A DNA stretch of 64,000 nucleotides from a bacterium (GTDB lineage Bacteria; Myxococcota_A; Bradymonadia; UBA7976; UBA1532). The position numbers and the translations under genes are program-made. Positions 16,222-24,887 of the stretch are shown here, one piece after another. Location of the stretch: NCBI GenBank assembly GCA_030427205.1, contig JAUHXC010000030.1:1-64000 (forward strand), in the 5' to 3' direction. The notes under the pieces were generated by a model. It was not told the DNA's origin, made no database searches, and saw only the letters and a list, made by a program, of their open reading frames with translations. The stretch's first letter is position 1. Each line of letters starts with the position of its first letter.

Positions 16222-17955
16222 TCACCCGTGTTCGGCCGCGGCCCCCTGCTCGTCGGCCAGTCGCCGGTTGATCTCGCCGGGCAGCGGGAACCAGCGCAGC
16301 GCCTCGTAATCGCCGTTGAGCGGCGGATCGAGCACCTCGGGCAGCGGCCGGGCGGCCAGCATGCGCGAACGGGCCTCTTCGAGGTAGCCGGCCAACGCCT
16401 CTTCGGGCTCGGTCATGTGCCGCGCGCGCCATGACATGCGGCCGGTGGCATAAGAGATGCCATCCAGGCTCATCGGCGCGTGCCGGTGCGCCGAGCGATG
16501 ACGCCAGCGGCCGGTCTCGGGCTCGAAGACATAGTCGGTCATCAGGCGCCAGCCGTGCTCGGCGACGAGCGCCACCGCCGCGACGAGGAAGTCGAACACC
16601 GCCTCGGAGATGAAGTAGTTGAAGTTGAGCCGGGTCCAGCCGGGCTTGATGCCGCGGCAGCCGCGGGCCACCTCGCGCTGGAACGCCTCGGAGCGGGTCA
16701 GGTCGATCGAGAGCAGGCGGTGGCCATAGGGCCCGGCGCATTGCCAGCCGCCGCGGGCCTGGATGCCGAAGAGGTCGTTGAGCAGCGCCACGACGTAGTG
16801 ATGGTGCAGGTAGCGGCGGTCGTCGTAGCGGATCATCAGCGAGACGATAGATAGCCGCCAGGCGTCGGGGTTGCCCAGGATGCGGATGGCCGGCACCACC
16901 TTCCAGGCCTCGATCGCCCGGCGGATGAAGCGGTGCTCGCGCTCGCGGATGGTCTGATAACCCACCGCCGACTTGAGCTGGAAGACCAGCCCGCAGCGGA
17001 TCGACTCGATGATCGCCGGGGTGCCGGCCTCTTCGCGCTCCACGAGGTCGGCGCTGTAGGCGTGGCGGTCGACGCCCACGTAGTCCACCGTGCCGCCGCC
17101 CGGCGCCGAGGGCACCCGATTCTGGAAGAGCGCGCGCTTGGCGACGAGCACGCCCGGCGTGCCCGGGCCGCCGATGAACTTGTGCGGCGAGATGAAGACG
17201 GCGTCTTTGTAGACCAGCGCGCCGTCGGGGCCGTCGTCGGCCATGTTCATCTCGATCTTCACGTAGGGGCCGGCGGCGGCGAAGTCCCAGAACGACAGCG
17301 CGCCGTAGCGGTGCAGCAGCCCGGCGATGCCCCGGGTGTCGCTGCCGATGCCGGTGACGTTGCTCGCCGCCGAGAACGCGCCGATGCGCAGCGGGCGGGC
17401 GCCATACTTCTGCAGCATGCGCTCGAGGTGCCGCTGGTCGATGCGCCCGTCGAGGTCTTCGTCGATGACCACCACATCGGCGATGCTCTCGCGCCACGGC
17501 AGCTCGTTGGAGTGATGCTCGTAGGGGCCGATGAAGACCACCGGCCGCTCGTCGGCCGGGATGTGCTGCTCGAGATCGTAGCGCGCGGCGAGATCGGCGG
17601 GCAGCCGCAGGTTGAGCACGTCGATGAGCTTGTTGATGGCGCCCGTCGCGCCCGATCCGCAGAAGATGACCACGTCGCGGGCGTCGGCGCCGACCGCCTC
17701 GCCGACGATACGCCGGGCGTCCTCGCGAAAGCGGCTGGTCTGGCGGCCGGTGCCCGACATCTGGGTATGGGTATTGGCGTAGAGCGGCATGACCTCGCGG
17801 CGGATGAAGTCTTCGATGCACGCCAGCGGCTGGCCCGACGCGGTGTGGTCGGCATAGGTCACCCGCCGGACGCCATACGGGCCGTCCAACGCGCGATCGG
17901 CGCCGATGATGCCATCGCGGATGCTCTCGACGAGGTGGTCGACGTGATCGGTCAT
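16222..17955 (-). CDS. Class V aminotransferase / cysteine-desulfurase-like PLP enzyme
   Basis: 577 residues, start ATG 17955 (upstream in-frame codons are Arg-rich and unlikely to be coding). Fold-type I PLP features: an N-terminal YADHTASGQP segment, a CGSGATGAINKL cofactor-binding turn, a PYEHHSNELPW segment as in NifS/Csd-like proteins, a WDFAAAGPY stretch, and SPHKFIGGPGT around residue 259, whose Lys is the expected PLP Schiff-base residue. It is about 170 residues longer than standard cysteine desulfurases, with an extended C-terminal region. Such long bacterial members are mostly uncharacterised, so the substrate is not assigned. It converges with the third AAA+ gene 6 bp away and is divergent from the GST gene. 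Confidence 0.85.
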   Translation of the reverse strand: MTDHVDHLVESIRDGIIGADRALDGPYGVRRVTYADHTASGQPLACIEDFIRREVMPLYANTHTQMSGTGRQTSRFREDARRIVGEAVGADARDVVIFCGSGATGAINKLIDVLNLRLPADLAARYDLEQHIPADERPVVFIGPYEHHSNELPWRESIADVVVIDEDLDGRIDQRHLERMLQKYGARPLRIGAFSAASNVTGIGSDTRGIAGLLHRYGALSFWDFAAAGPYVKIEMNMADDGPDGALVYKDAVFISPHKFIGGPGTPGVLVAKRALFQNRVPSAPGGGTVDYVGVDRHAYSADLVEREEAGTPAIIESIRCGLVFQLKSAVGYQTIREREHRFIRRAIEAWKVVPAIRILGNPDAWRLSIVSLMIRYDDRRYLHHHYVVALLNDLFGIQARGGWQCAGPYGHRLLSIDLTRSEAFQREVARGCRGIKPGWTRLNFNYFISEAVFDFLVAAVALVAEHGWRLMTDYVFEPETGRWRHRSAHRHAPMSLDGISYATGRMSWRARHMTEPEEALAGYLEEARSRMLAARPLPEVLDPPLNGDYEALRWFPLPGEINRRLADEQGAAAEHG

Positions 17956-18115
17956 CGGCCTGGGTCCGGCTCCGGCTCGGGGTCTGATTCGAGGTCGTCG
18001 ATCGACTCTACGCCATCCGGCGGCGGCATGTCTCTCGTCTGCGGCGCGAATCTGGGGTAGCGTCCGCCCGCGGCCGCTCGCCCGGCCGCGCGATGGCCCC
18101 ACCACGGAGATGACG

Positions 18116-18703
18116 ATGAAGCTCTACCACAACCCCAAGTCGCGCTCGACCCGCCCCAACTGGCTCATCGAAGAGCTCGGGCTCGACGTCGAGCGGGTCA
18201 TGATCGCCTTCGACAAGGGCGAGCACCGCGCCCCGGACTACCTGGCGATCAACCCGCTCGGGCAGCTGCCGGCCCTCGAGGACGATGGCGCGATCCTGAC
18301 CGAGTCGGGGGCGATCTGCCTGTACCTGACCGACGCCTACGGGCCGCAGCTCAAGCCGGAGAAGCGCGCCGATCTGGCCGCCTATCACCGCTGGATCGCC
18401 TATGTGGCCGGCACCCTCGAGCCGCGGGCGATGGGCATCTACGCGGCGGGCGACGACGCCGACCGACGCGCGGCGGCCAAGGAGAAGCTGGATCACGCGG
18501 TGCAGATCGTCGCCGACGCCTTCGGCGAGGGCCCCTGGCTGCTCGGCGCGCAGTTCACGACCGCCGACGTCGTGCTCGGCTCGACGCTGCTGTGGATGCA
18601 GATGATGCAGATGATCGAGCCGCCCCCGGTGCTCGGCGCGTGGATGGGCCGCCTGGCGCAGCGCCCGGCCTTCCAGCGGGCCTTCGGTCAGCCCGGGAGC
18701 TGA
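18116..18703 (+). CDS. Glutathione S-transferase family protein
   Basis: 195 residues. ATG 18116 is preferred over the ATG at 18110 because GGAG at 18106-18109 is then six bases upstream and the protein begins directly with the first thioredoxin-fold strand, MKLYHNPKSRSTRPNW. The N-terminal domain has the cis-Pro segment (NPLGQLPALED) and the gamma-glutamyl-binding acidic-Ser motif (TESGAICLYL). The C-terminal helical domain includes WLLGAQFTTADVVLG, the conserved N-capping motif. Ser in the first helix is the probable thiol-activating residue. Cytoplasmic detoxification or glutathione-dependent chemistry; the substrate cannot be told. Confidence 0.9.
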   Translation: MKLYHNPKSRSTRPNWLIEELGLDVERVMIAFDKGEHRAPDYLAINPLGQLPALEDDGAILTESGAICLYLTDAYGPQLKPEKRADLAAYHRWIAYVAGTLEPRAMGIYAAGDDADRRAAAKEKLDHAVQIVADAFGEGPWLLGAQFTTADVVLGSTLLWMQMMQMIEPPPVLGAWMGRLAQRPAFQRAFGQPGS

Positions 18704-18726
18704 TCCTGCGCCGCTCCGTGCAGGAT
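18703..18726 (+). terminator. Possible hairpin after the GST gene
   Basis: ATCCTGC (18703-18709) pairs with GCAGGAT (18720-18726) around a 10-base loop, immediately at the GST stop codon. There is no U-run, so this is at best a weak or factor-assisted terminator. Confidence 0.3.
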
Positions 18727-18782
18727 GAGTCCCGTCACTGGCGGCGATTCGGGTCGTGCCACCGACCGTCCTCACCACGGGG

Positions 18783-18866
18783 TGCCCGGACCAGGACTCG
18801 AACCTGGACGCGCGACGCGCAAGCGGGTTTAAACCGCCCGTGTCTCCCCATTTCCACCATCCGGGC
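18783..18866 (-). tRNA. tRNA-Leu (anticodon UAA)
   Basis: Read on the minus strand: acceptor GCCCGGA pairs with TCCGGGC, D-arm GTG/CAC, and anticodon stem GGCGG/CCGCT around the loop TTTAAAC with anticodon TAA. A long class II variable arm (GCGC-type stem) and T-arm CCAGG TTCGAGT CCTGG complete the cloverleaf. The long variable arm and the GCCCGGATGGTGGAA start are diagnostic of leucine tRNA. Length 84, discriminator A at 18783. The genome continues CCC rather than CCA, so CCA must be added after transcription. Confidence 0.96.
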
Positions 18867-18880
18867 GCGCAAGCCGGGCC

Positions 18881-18909
18881 ATCACACCCGTCTGACGACA
18901 CCCTGTCAA
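18881..18909 (-). promoter_or_regulatory. Sigma-70-type promoter of the tRNA-Leu gene
   Basis: On the minus strand a perfect -35 box TTGACA (18909-18904) is followed, after exactly 17 bp, by TGTGAT (18886-18881), a fair -10 box. Initiation would fall a few bases before the mature 5' end at 18866. Confidence 0.75.
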
Positions 18910-19115
18910 GAGGGCGGACGGCCACGGGGCTGCATGTAATGGCGGCGTAAGATGGGGCCTCGTCGATCGCCGCGCACACGCCTTGACCGCCGCCGGGCGA
19001 CGCCGCATGCTGCGCCGGCGCGCGGAACGCCCGGGACCGGGGTGGAAGGAGCCTTCGTGTTCGATGTCGCAGTGGTGCTCGCCGGCGGGCTCGACGGCCG
19101 ATCGGATGACCCGCG

Positions 19116-20567
19116 ATGAGCGGCCCGATCCTCATCGTCTGCGCCCACGGCCTCGACGACGCCGCCCGGCAGCTCGCCCGGCTGCCCGCGGGGCGCATGG
19201 CGGCCCACGTCGTGCTCGCCGACTGGGGCCCCGGCCGCAAGACGGCGGCCATCGTGCGGCTCGGCCATCAGGCGGCCGAGGTCTACACCCCCGCCGCGCT
19301 CTCCGAGCTGTCGCGGCAGCCGCGCGTCGATCGCCCCGGCCGGCTGGCCCGCTGGCTCGGCGACGGCCTGCTCGAAGGCATCCTGCGTGCGCAGAGCGCC
19401 CGGGTCGCGCTGCTCTGGCGCGATGACTGGCCCGATCTGGTGGCCGCCGGCAGCGCGCTGGTCGCCACCGACGACGGCCTGAGCTGGTGGTCACCCGAAG
19501 ACGGGCACTGGGGCCCGCTGGTGGCCCGCGATCGCCTGCTGACCCGATCGCTGGTGCCGGCGCCGACCGGCGGCGCGCTCGACATGCTCATCGGCTCGAG
19601 CCCCCCGATGCGCGCCCTGCGGGAGCGCATCCGCCGCCGCGCGCGGCTGCCTTTTCCGGTGCTGCTCGTGGGCGAGACCGGCACCGGCAAGGCGCTCTGC
19701 GCGCGGGCGCTGCACGAGGCCGGCGGCCGCGCCGGGCGCTTCGTCGAGGTCGCCGGCGCGCTGCTCGACCCCGCCCGGGCCGACAGCGAGCTGTTCGGGC
19801 ACCTGGCGGGCGCGGTGTCCGACATGCCGGGACCGCGGGCGGGGCGGGTGCGAGAGGCCGAGCACGGCACGCTCTTCCTCGACGAGCTCGCCGCCGCGCC
19901 CATCGGCGTGCGGGCGAAGCTGCTGCGGGCCCTGGGTCGGGCGGAGGACGGCTTCATCGGCGTGCAGCCGCTGGGCAGCGACCGCAAGCCGGAGGACGTG
20001 CCGGTGCGGCTGATCACCAGCGCCCGGCAGGATCCACTGGCCGCGGGCACCCTGCCCGCCGACCTGTATTATCGCGTCGCCGGTCTGCGCATCGAGCTGC
20101 CGCCGCTGCGCGATCGGGGCGACGACGCCTTCGAGATCGCCGGGGTCTACCTCGCGGATCTGGCCCGCCGCATCGGCGACGGCCCGACGCAGCTCGGCGA
20201 CGACGCCCGGGGCGCCATCCGGGCCTACGGCTGGCCGGGCAACGTGCGCGAGCTCAAGCTGGTGTTGCGCGATGGGTTTCTCACCGCCCGCGAGGCCGGC
20301 CGCGATCGATTGACCGCCGGGGATCTGCGGCTGCAGTCGGCGCCGACCCACGCGCCGGCCGAGCCGGCGCCGCCGGTCGAGGCGCTGCCGCAACCCGATC
20401 CGCCGCTGCACGTCTCCCCCACCCTGGCCCGCTTCGTGGTGGCCGCCTGCGATGTCGCGCTGCTCAACCACGGCGGCGACAAGACGGCCGCGGCCCGGGC
20501 GCTGGGGCTCAAGTCGGCCCGCGCGCTGGAGAAATACCGCGCCGAGCACCTCAAGCGCAGTCACTGA
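19116..20567 (+). CDS. Sigma-54-activator-like AAA+ regulator lacking GAFTGA
   Basis: 483 residues. The N-terminal 150 residues (MSGPILIVCAHGLDDAAR and on) form an unrecognised, probably regulatory, domain. Residues 165-400 are an NtrC-type AAA+ domain with Walker A GETGTGKA, Walker B GTLFLDEL, a VRLITSARQD sensor, LYYRVAGLRIELPPLRDR and YGWPGNVRELK. The C-terminus has a Fis-like helix-turn-helix (GGDKTAAARALGLKSARAL). The loop that contacts sigma-54, normally GAFTGA, here reads GAVSDM within LFGHLAGAVSDM. The protein is therefore unlikely to remodel sigma-54 holoenzyme and may regulate sigma-70 promoters or act otherwise; this is inference. Start ATG 19116 has no strong ribosome-binding site. 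Confidence 0.85.
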   Translation: MSGPILIVCAHGLDDAARQLARLPAGRMAAHVVLADWGPGRKTAAIVRLGHQAAEVYTPAALSELSRQPRVDRPGRLARWLGDGLLEGILRAQSARVALLWRDDWPDLVAAGSALVATDDGLSWWSPEDGHWGPLVARDRLLTRSLVPAPTGGALDMLIGSSPPMRALRERIRRRARLPFPVLLVGETGTGKALCARALHEAGGRAGRFVEVAGALLDPARADSELFGHLAGAVSDMPGPRAGRVREAEHGTLFLDELAAAPIGVRAKLLRALGRAEDGFIGVQPLGSDRKPEDVPVRLITSARQDPLAAGTLPADLYYRVAGLRIELPPLRDRGDDAFEIAGVYLADLARRIGDGPTQLGDDARGAIRAYGWPGNVRELKLVLRDGFLTAREAGRDRLTAGDLRLQSAPTHAPAEPAPPVEALPQPDPPLHVSPTLARFVVAACDVALLNHGGDKTAAARALGLKSARALEKYRAEHLKRSH

Positions 20568-20574
20568 CCGCCGC

Positions 20575-20651
20575 AGATGGCATCCCGATGGGATCCAGAT
20601 GACATCCCGATGGCATCCAGATGGCATCCCGATGGGATCCAGATGCCATCT
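20575..20651. repeat. 22-bp tandem repeat of the GATGSCATC palindrome
   Basis: Three exact-length units (20575-20596, 20597-20618, 20619-20640) follow AGATGRCATCCCGATGGSATCC, then a partial fourth reading AGATGCCATC. Units one and three are identical; unit two has two substitutions. AGATGGCATC (20619-20628) can pair with GATGCCATCT (20642-20651), so the array could act as a hairpin terminator for the two converging genes. Confidence 0.9.
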
Positions 20652-20675
20652 GGCGTCACATCCGGCCGATGGCTG

Positions 20676-21473
20676 TCAGGCGCCGTGCATCAGCTGCATG
20701 CCGCCGGCCATCCACGCGCCGCCGTCGACCACCAGCACCGATCCCGTGATGTAGCTCGCCGCGTCGCTCGCCAGAAAGACCGCCGCGTCGCCGATCTCGT
20801 CCGAGCGGCCGAAGCGCTGCAGCGGCACCGACTTCTCCATCTTGTCGCGCATGCCTTTGGGCATCAGCCGGGTCATGCCCTCGGTGTCGTCGATCGGACC
20901 CGGCGCGATGCAGTTGACCCGGATGCCCAGCGGGCCCCACTCGACGGCGAGGTGGCGGGTCATGGCGTCGATGGCCGCCTTGGCCGCGCCGGCGTGGGTC
21001 TGAAACGGCACGCCGGTGTAATGCAACGTCGCGCTGATGTTGATGATCTGGCCGCCGTTGGCCTTCAGCGCCTTGTCGAAGGCCGCCCGGCAGACGGTGT
21101 AGGTGCCCACCGCGTCGATGTCCATGACGGTGCGATAGCCCTTGGCCGACAAGCCCGCCGCCGGGGCGAGGAAGTTGCCCGCCGCGCCATTGACGACGAT
21201 GTCGAGCCGCCCGAAGCGCTCGAGGGTCGCGTCGATGGCCGCCTCGACCGCCGCGGGCTCGCGCACGTCGGCGGCGACGGCCAGGCACTCTCCCCCGGTC
21301 TTCTCCTGCAGCTCGGCGGCGGCGGCGTCGAGCTTCTCCTGGGTCCGGCTGACGATGGCCGCCTTGCAGCCATGGGCCATCAGCTTCTCGGTGATGCCTT
21401 TGCAGATGCCGCTGCCGCCGCCGGTGACCAGGGCCACCCGGCCGGCGAGGATGTCGTCGCGAAAGATGCTCAT
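20676..21473 (-). CDS. Short-chain dehydrogenase, 2,4-dienoyl-CoA-reductase-like
   Basis: 265 residues, ATG 21473 with GGAGG just upstream. The NADP-binding turn TGGGSGICKG, NGAAGNF in place of the usual NNAG, HAGAAKAAIDAMTRHLAVEW, and RVNCIAPGPI...TEG follow the peroxisomal 2,4-dienoyl-CoA reductase (DECR2) pattern closely from end to end. As in that group, the classic Tyr of the YxxxK motif is replaced (HAGAAKA) while the Lys remains. The likely role is NADPH-dependent reduction of 2,4-dienoyl-CoA during breakdown of unsaturated fatty acids. The assignment to this subgroup is by recognised motifs, not by a search. It is divergent from the amidohydrolase gene. Confidence 0.85.
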   Translation of the reverse strand: MSIFRDDILAGRVALVTGGGSGICKGITEKLMAHGCKAAIVSRTQEKLDAAAAELQEKTGGECLAVAADVREPAAVEAAIDATLERFGRLDIVVNGAAGNFLAPAAGLSAKGYRTVMDIDAVGTYTVCRAAFDKALKANGGQIINISATLHYTGVPFQTHAGAAKAAIDAMTRHLAVEWGPLGIRVNCIAPGPIDDTEGMTRLMPKGMRDKMEKSVPLQRFGRSDEIGDAAVFLASDAASYITGSVLVVDGGAWMAGGMQLMHGA

Positions 21474-21606
21474 CGAACCTCCGATGTCGGTGCGCGGGCA
21501 GCGTACCCGACCGTCAACCCGCTGTCCGCGCCGATCGACATCGGCGCGGCCGATCGGGCGCGGGCGCTATTGATCGCGGTCGCGCCCGTCGGCCATGCTG
21601 CCGGGT

Positions 21607-23370
21607 ATGAACCGAGCAACCACCGCCGACCGCCCGCTGCTGATCACCGGCGGGCGGGTCTTCGACGGCACGCCCGCCGCCAGCCGACCGGATCACGACG
21701 TGCTGATCGAAGGGGGCCGGGTCGCGGCCATCGCCCGTACCGGCACCCTCGATCCGCCCGACGCGCGGCGCATCGACGCCGCCGGCTGCTGGGTCGTGCC
21801 GGGCTTCCTCGATACCCACACCCACTACGACGCCGAGATGGCCATCCAGCCGGGGCTCGCCGAGTCGGTGCGCCACGGGGTCACCACGGCGGTGGTCGGC
21901 TCGTGCTCGGTGAGCTTCGTGGCGAGCGATCCCGAAGACTGCAGCGACATGTTCACCCGGGTCGAGGCGGTGCCGCGGGACATCGTGCTGCCCATGCTGC
22001 GCCGGCTGAAGGCCTGGGATCGCCCGCAGGGCTGGCGCGACTGGATCGACCGCCACCCGATCGGGCCCAACATCGCGACGTTTCTGGGGCACAGCGACAT
22101 CCGCTGCAAGGCGATGGGCCTCGCCCGCTCGGTGACCGCCGGCGAGCGACCGTCGGCCGACGAGCAGGCGCAGATGGAGTCGCTGCTCGAAGAGGCGCTC
22201 GACTGCGGCTTCCTGGGGCTGTCGGGCATGACCAACCCCTGGGACAAGCTCGACGGCGATCGCGAGTGGTCGAAGAGCCTGCCGTCGTTCTACTCGAAGC
22301 GGCGCGAGCGCAAGCGGCTCGAAGGCATCCTGCGCCGACGCAACGCCATCCATCAGACCGCGCCGAACCTCGTGACCCGCTACAACATCATCGGCATGGC
22401 CCTCGCCAGCGGCGGCTGGTTCCGCCGGCCGCTGCGCACGACGATCATCACGATGATGGACCTCAAGGCCGATCGCTATGTCTTCCGGCTGACGTCGGCC
22501 CTGGCCTGGATCACCAATACCCTGCTGCGGGGAGACTTCCGCTGGCAGTCGCCGCCGGTGCCATTCGATCTCTTCTACGATGGCATGGACTCGATCCTCT
22601 TCGAGGAGTTCCCCACCGGCGAGGCGATCCGTCACCTGGCCAAAGACCCCGCGGCGCGCAAGCGGCTGCTGGGCGACGCCGAGTATCGCGAGGCGTTCCG
22701 CAAGGAGCTGCACAAGACGCTGGCGCCCAAGGTCTGGCATCGTGATCTGGGCGACGCGGAGATCCTCGACTGCCCCGATCCGTCGCTGATCGGCAAGTCG
22801 TTCACCGAGGTGGCCCGCGAGCGGGGCGCCGATCCCATCGATACCTTCCTCGATCTCATGATCGAATTCGACACCAACCTGCGCTGGCATACCTGTCTGG
22901 CCAACCATCGGCCCGCGGTGCTGCAGCGCATCCAGAGCCACCCCGGCACGCTGATGAGCTTCGCCGACTCGGGGGCGCATCTGCGCAATATGGCCTTCTA
23001 CAACTTCCCGCTGCGTATGCTGAAACGGGTGCGCGACGCCGAGCGGGCCGGCGCGCCCTATATGACCATCGAGCAGGCCGTGCACCGGCTCACCGGCGAG
23101 CTGGCCGACTGGTTCGGGCTCGACGCCGGTCACCTCGCCGAGGGGCGCCGGGCCGACGTGGCGGTGATCGACCCTGCGCGGCTCGACGGGCGGGTCGAAG
23201 AGATGCGGCTCGCCCGCTTCGGCGAGTCGATCGATTATCAGCGGCTGGTCAACGGCGGCGACGCGGTGCGTACGGTGCTCATCGGCGGCGCGCCGGTCGT
23301 CGAGGACGGCGCGGTGACCGATCGGCTGGGCCGGCAGCGCACCGGCACGTTCCTGGAGGCTCGCCGATGA
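21607..23370 (+). CDS. Amidohydrolase of the N-acyl-D-amino-acid deacylase group
   Basis: About 587 residues. The N-terminal composite beta-sandwich (LLITGGRVFDGTPAAS, DVLIEGGRVAAIA) leads into the metal-site motif DTHTHYDAEM near residue 70. Later come a TAVVGSCSVSF segment, GHSDIRCKAMG, and the C-terminal ADSGAHLRN. The closing EGRRADVAVIDPARLDGR is typical of urease-superfamily D-aminoacylases and related imidases. A zinc-dependent hydrolase of an acyl-amino or cyclic amide substrate is likely; the precise substrate is unknown. A start at ATG 21595 is equally possible, as neither has a clear ribosome-binding site. Its stop overlaps the ATG of the next gene by four bases. Confidence 0.85.
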   Translation: MNRATTADRPLLITGGRVFDGTPAASRPDHDVLIEGGRVAAIARTGTLDPPDARRIDAAGCWVVPGFLDTHTHYDAEMAIQPGLAESVRHGVTTAVVGSCSVSFVASDPEDCSDMFTRVEAVPRDIVLPMLRRLKAWDRPQGWRDWIDRHPIGPNIATFLGHSDIRCKAMGLARSVTAGERPSADEQAQMESLLEEALDCGFLGLSGMTNPWDKLDGDREWSKSLPSFYSKRRERKRLEGILRRRNAIHQTAPNLVTRYNIIGMALASGGWFRRPLRTTIITMMDLKADRYVFRLTSALAWITNTLLRGDFRWQSPPVPFDLFYDGMDSILFEEFPTGEAIRHLAKDPAARKRLLGDAEYREAFRKELHKTLAPKVWHRDLGDAEILDCPDPSLIGKSFTEVARERGADPIDTFLDLMIEFDTNLRWHTCLANHRPAVLQRIQSHPGTLMSFADSGAHLRNMAFYNFPLRMLKRVRDAERAGAPYMTIEQAVHRLTGELADWFGLDAGHLAEGRRADVAVIDPARLDGRVEEMRLARFGESIDYQRLVNGGDAVRTVLIGGAPVVEDGAVTDRLGRQRTGTFLEARR

Positions 23371-24836
23371 GGCTGCTCGCGGGCGCGATGTTGCTGGCCA
23401 TGGGCTGCGTCGAGGTGCCGGCGCCGACGGCGGTGCCCGATCGTGGCCTCGACGCGACGCGCGGGGACGGTCCGGCGGCCGACGGCGCGCCGACTGACAT
23501 GGCATCCGATGATATGGCGCCCGATGACATGGCGGCCGACAGCATGCCGCCGGAGGAGATGGGGCTCGACGGCGCCGCACCCGACGCGGCGCCGGATGCC
23601 ATGCGGGCCGACGCGAGCCCGCCGGATGCCCGCCTGCCCGATGCCTTGGCGTTGGATGCCATGCCAACGGACGTGGCCTTGCCGGATGCCACGCCGCCTG
23701 ATGCCACGCCGCCCGATGCCATGCCGCCCGACGCCATGCCGCCCCCGCCCTGCGACGACGGCGATCTGCACTTCGACGCGCTCGGGGTGTGCATGCATCT
23801 GGCGCCGCTGCCGGCGGTGCCCTTCGACGCGGAGGATCCGTACCTCGCAGCGTTCGCGGACGGCACGCTGTTCATGCTCGACCCCGAGGTCGAGGTGCGG
23901 GGCCAGATGAACGGCGTCCGGTCGTTCGCCTACACCCTGGCAGCCGACGCCGCCGTGTGGGTCCAGCACCCGGGGCTGGGCACGCCGCGCTCGGCGCTGA
24001 CGCTGACCCGGGTGCCCGACGTGGGCATGGTCGCCGCCGGCGGCCTCTTCTCCGCACGCGAGGCGTTGCCGTCGGTCGAGATCTTCGATCGCGAGACCCG
24101 GCTGTGGGACGAGGAGGCCGGTGCCATCCAGGCCCGCCATGGCCACGCGGCTGCGCTGTTCGCCGACCGGCTCGTGCTGTCCGGCGGCACCGTCGGCAAC
24201 GGCGCGACGGCGTCGGTCGAGGTCTGGGGCGGCCAGGGGCCGGCGCCTTTCGTGCCCGATCTGCCGCAGCCGCGCTCGGGCCACTTCATGGGGGCCATCG
24301 ACGGCGGCCTGATCGTGGTGGCGGGCGAGGTCGAGGGTCAGCCGGCGTCCGATGGCCAGGTCTGGATCTCGCCGGGCGGCTGGGCCGAGACCCGCGGCGG
24401 GCCCCTGCCGATCTTCGGCGACGGCATCGCCTTCGCGAGCCGCGGCGGCATCGCGGTCGTGGGTGGGGTCGAAGTCAACGCGCTCGCGCCGGAGGGGCAG
24501 GACCCCAACGAGGTCACCGCTCGCTTCTTCGTATGGCGGCCGGAGACCGGCTGGGTGGCGGACGCGCTGAGCGTCGCGCGCCGCTTCCATGCGCTCGTGC
24601 TGCTCGACGACGAGCTGCTGCTCGTCTTCGGATCGAGCCGGCGCGTCGAGCTCATCCGGCTCGATACGGGGGCGCGGCAGGACCTGCGCGCGCCGGATTG
24701 GGCCACGCCGGAGCGGCGCAAGTTCGGCGCCGTGCGCACGGCGGGCGATACGGTCTCGTTCATGGGCGGGATCGGGCTGTCCGATGGGGTCGAGATCTCG
24801 GTGTACGGCGCGGGCGGCCCGGCGGCCGGGCAGTGA
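23367..24836 (+). CDS. Kelch-like lipoprotein with PDAM/PDAT linker
   Basis: 489 residues, start overlapping the upstream stop (ATGA). Lipoprotein signal MRLLAGAMLLAMGC (lipobox A-M-G-C). Residues 30-128 are a low-complexity linker rich in Pro-Asp-Ala-Met/Thr, encoded by roughly 12-bp GATGCCATG/GATGCCACG repeats (about 23494-23745). The remaining 360 residues contain repeated blades resembling kelch/galactose-oxidase beta-propellers (VGMVAAGGLFSAREALPSVE, RLVLSGGTVGNGATASVEVW, GGLIVVAGEVEGQPASDGQV, GGIAVVGGVEV). A surface-anchored binding propeller is likely; no catalytic residues were recognised. Confidence 0.8.
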   Translation: MRLLAGAMLLAMGCVEVPAPTAVPDRGLDATRGDGPAADGAPTDMASDDMAPDDMAADSMPPEEMGLDGAAPDAAPDAMRADASPPDARLPDALALDAMPTDVALPDATPPDATPPDAMPPDAMPPPPCDDGDLHFDALGVCMHLAPLPAVPFDAEDPYLAAFADGTLFMLDPEVEVRGQMNGVRSFAYTLAADAAVWVQHPGLGTPRSALTLTRVPDVGMVAAGGLFSAREALPSVEIFDRETRLWDEEAGAIQARHGHAAALFADRLVLSGGTVGNGATASVEVWGGQGPAPFVPDLPQPRSGHFMGAIDGGLIVVAGEVEGQPASDGQVWISPGGWAETRGGPLPIFGDGIAFASRGGIAVVGGVEVNALAPEGQDPNEVTARFFVWRPETGWVADALSVARRFHALVLLDDELLLVFGSSRRVELIRLDTGARQDLRAPDWATPERRKFGAVRTAGDTVSFMGGIGLSDGVEISVYGAGGPAAGQ

Positions 24837-24887
24837 GCCGCCGCGCCCCGTGTTGATTTCGCCGCCGGCTCGGGGCACGCTCCGCCC

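Noticed and set aside
18703..18866. Integration (att) site in tRNA-Leu
   Set aside because: No duplicate of the tRNA 3' end and no integrase was seen within the window.
20575..20651. CRISPR array
   Set aside because: The 22-bp units abut directly without spacers, vary internally and have no cas genes nearby.
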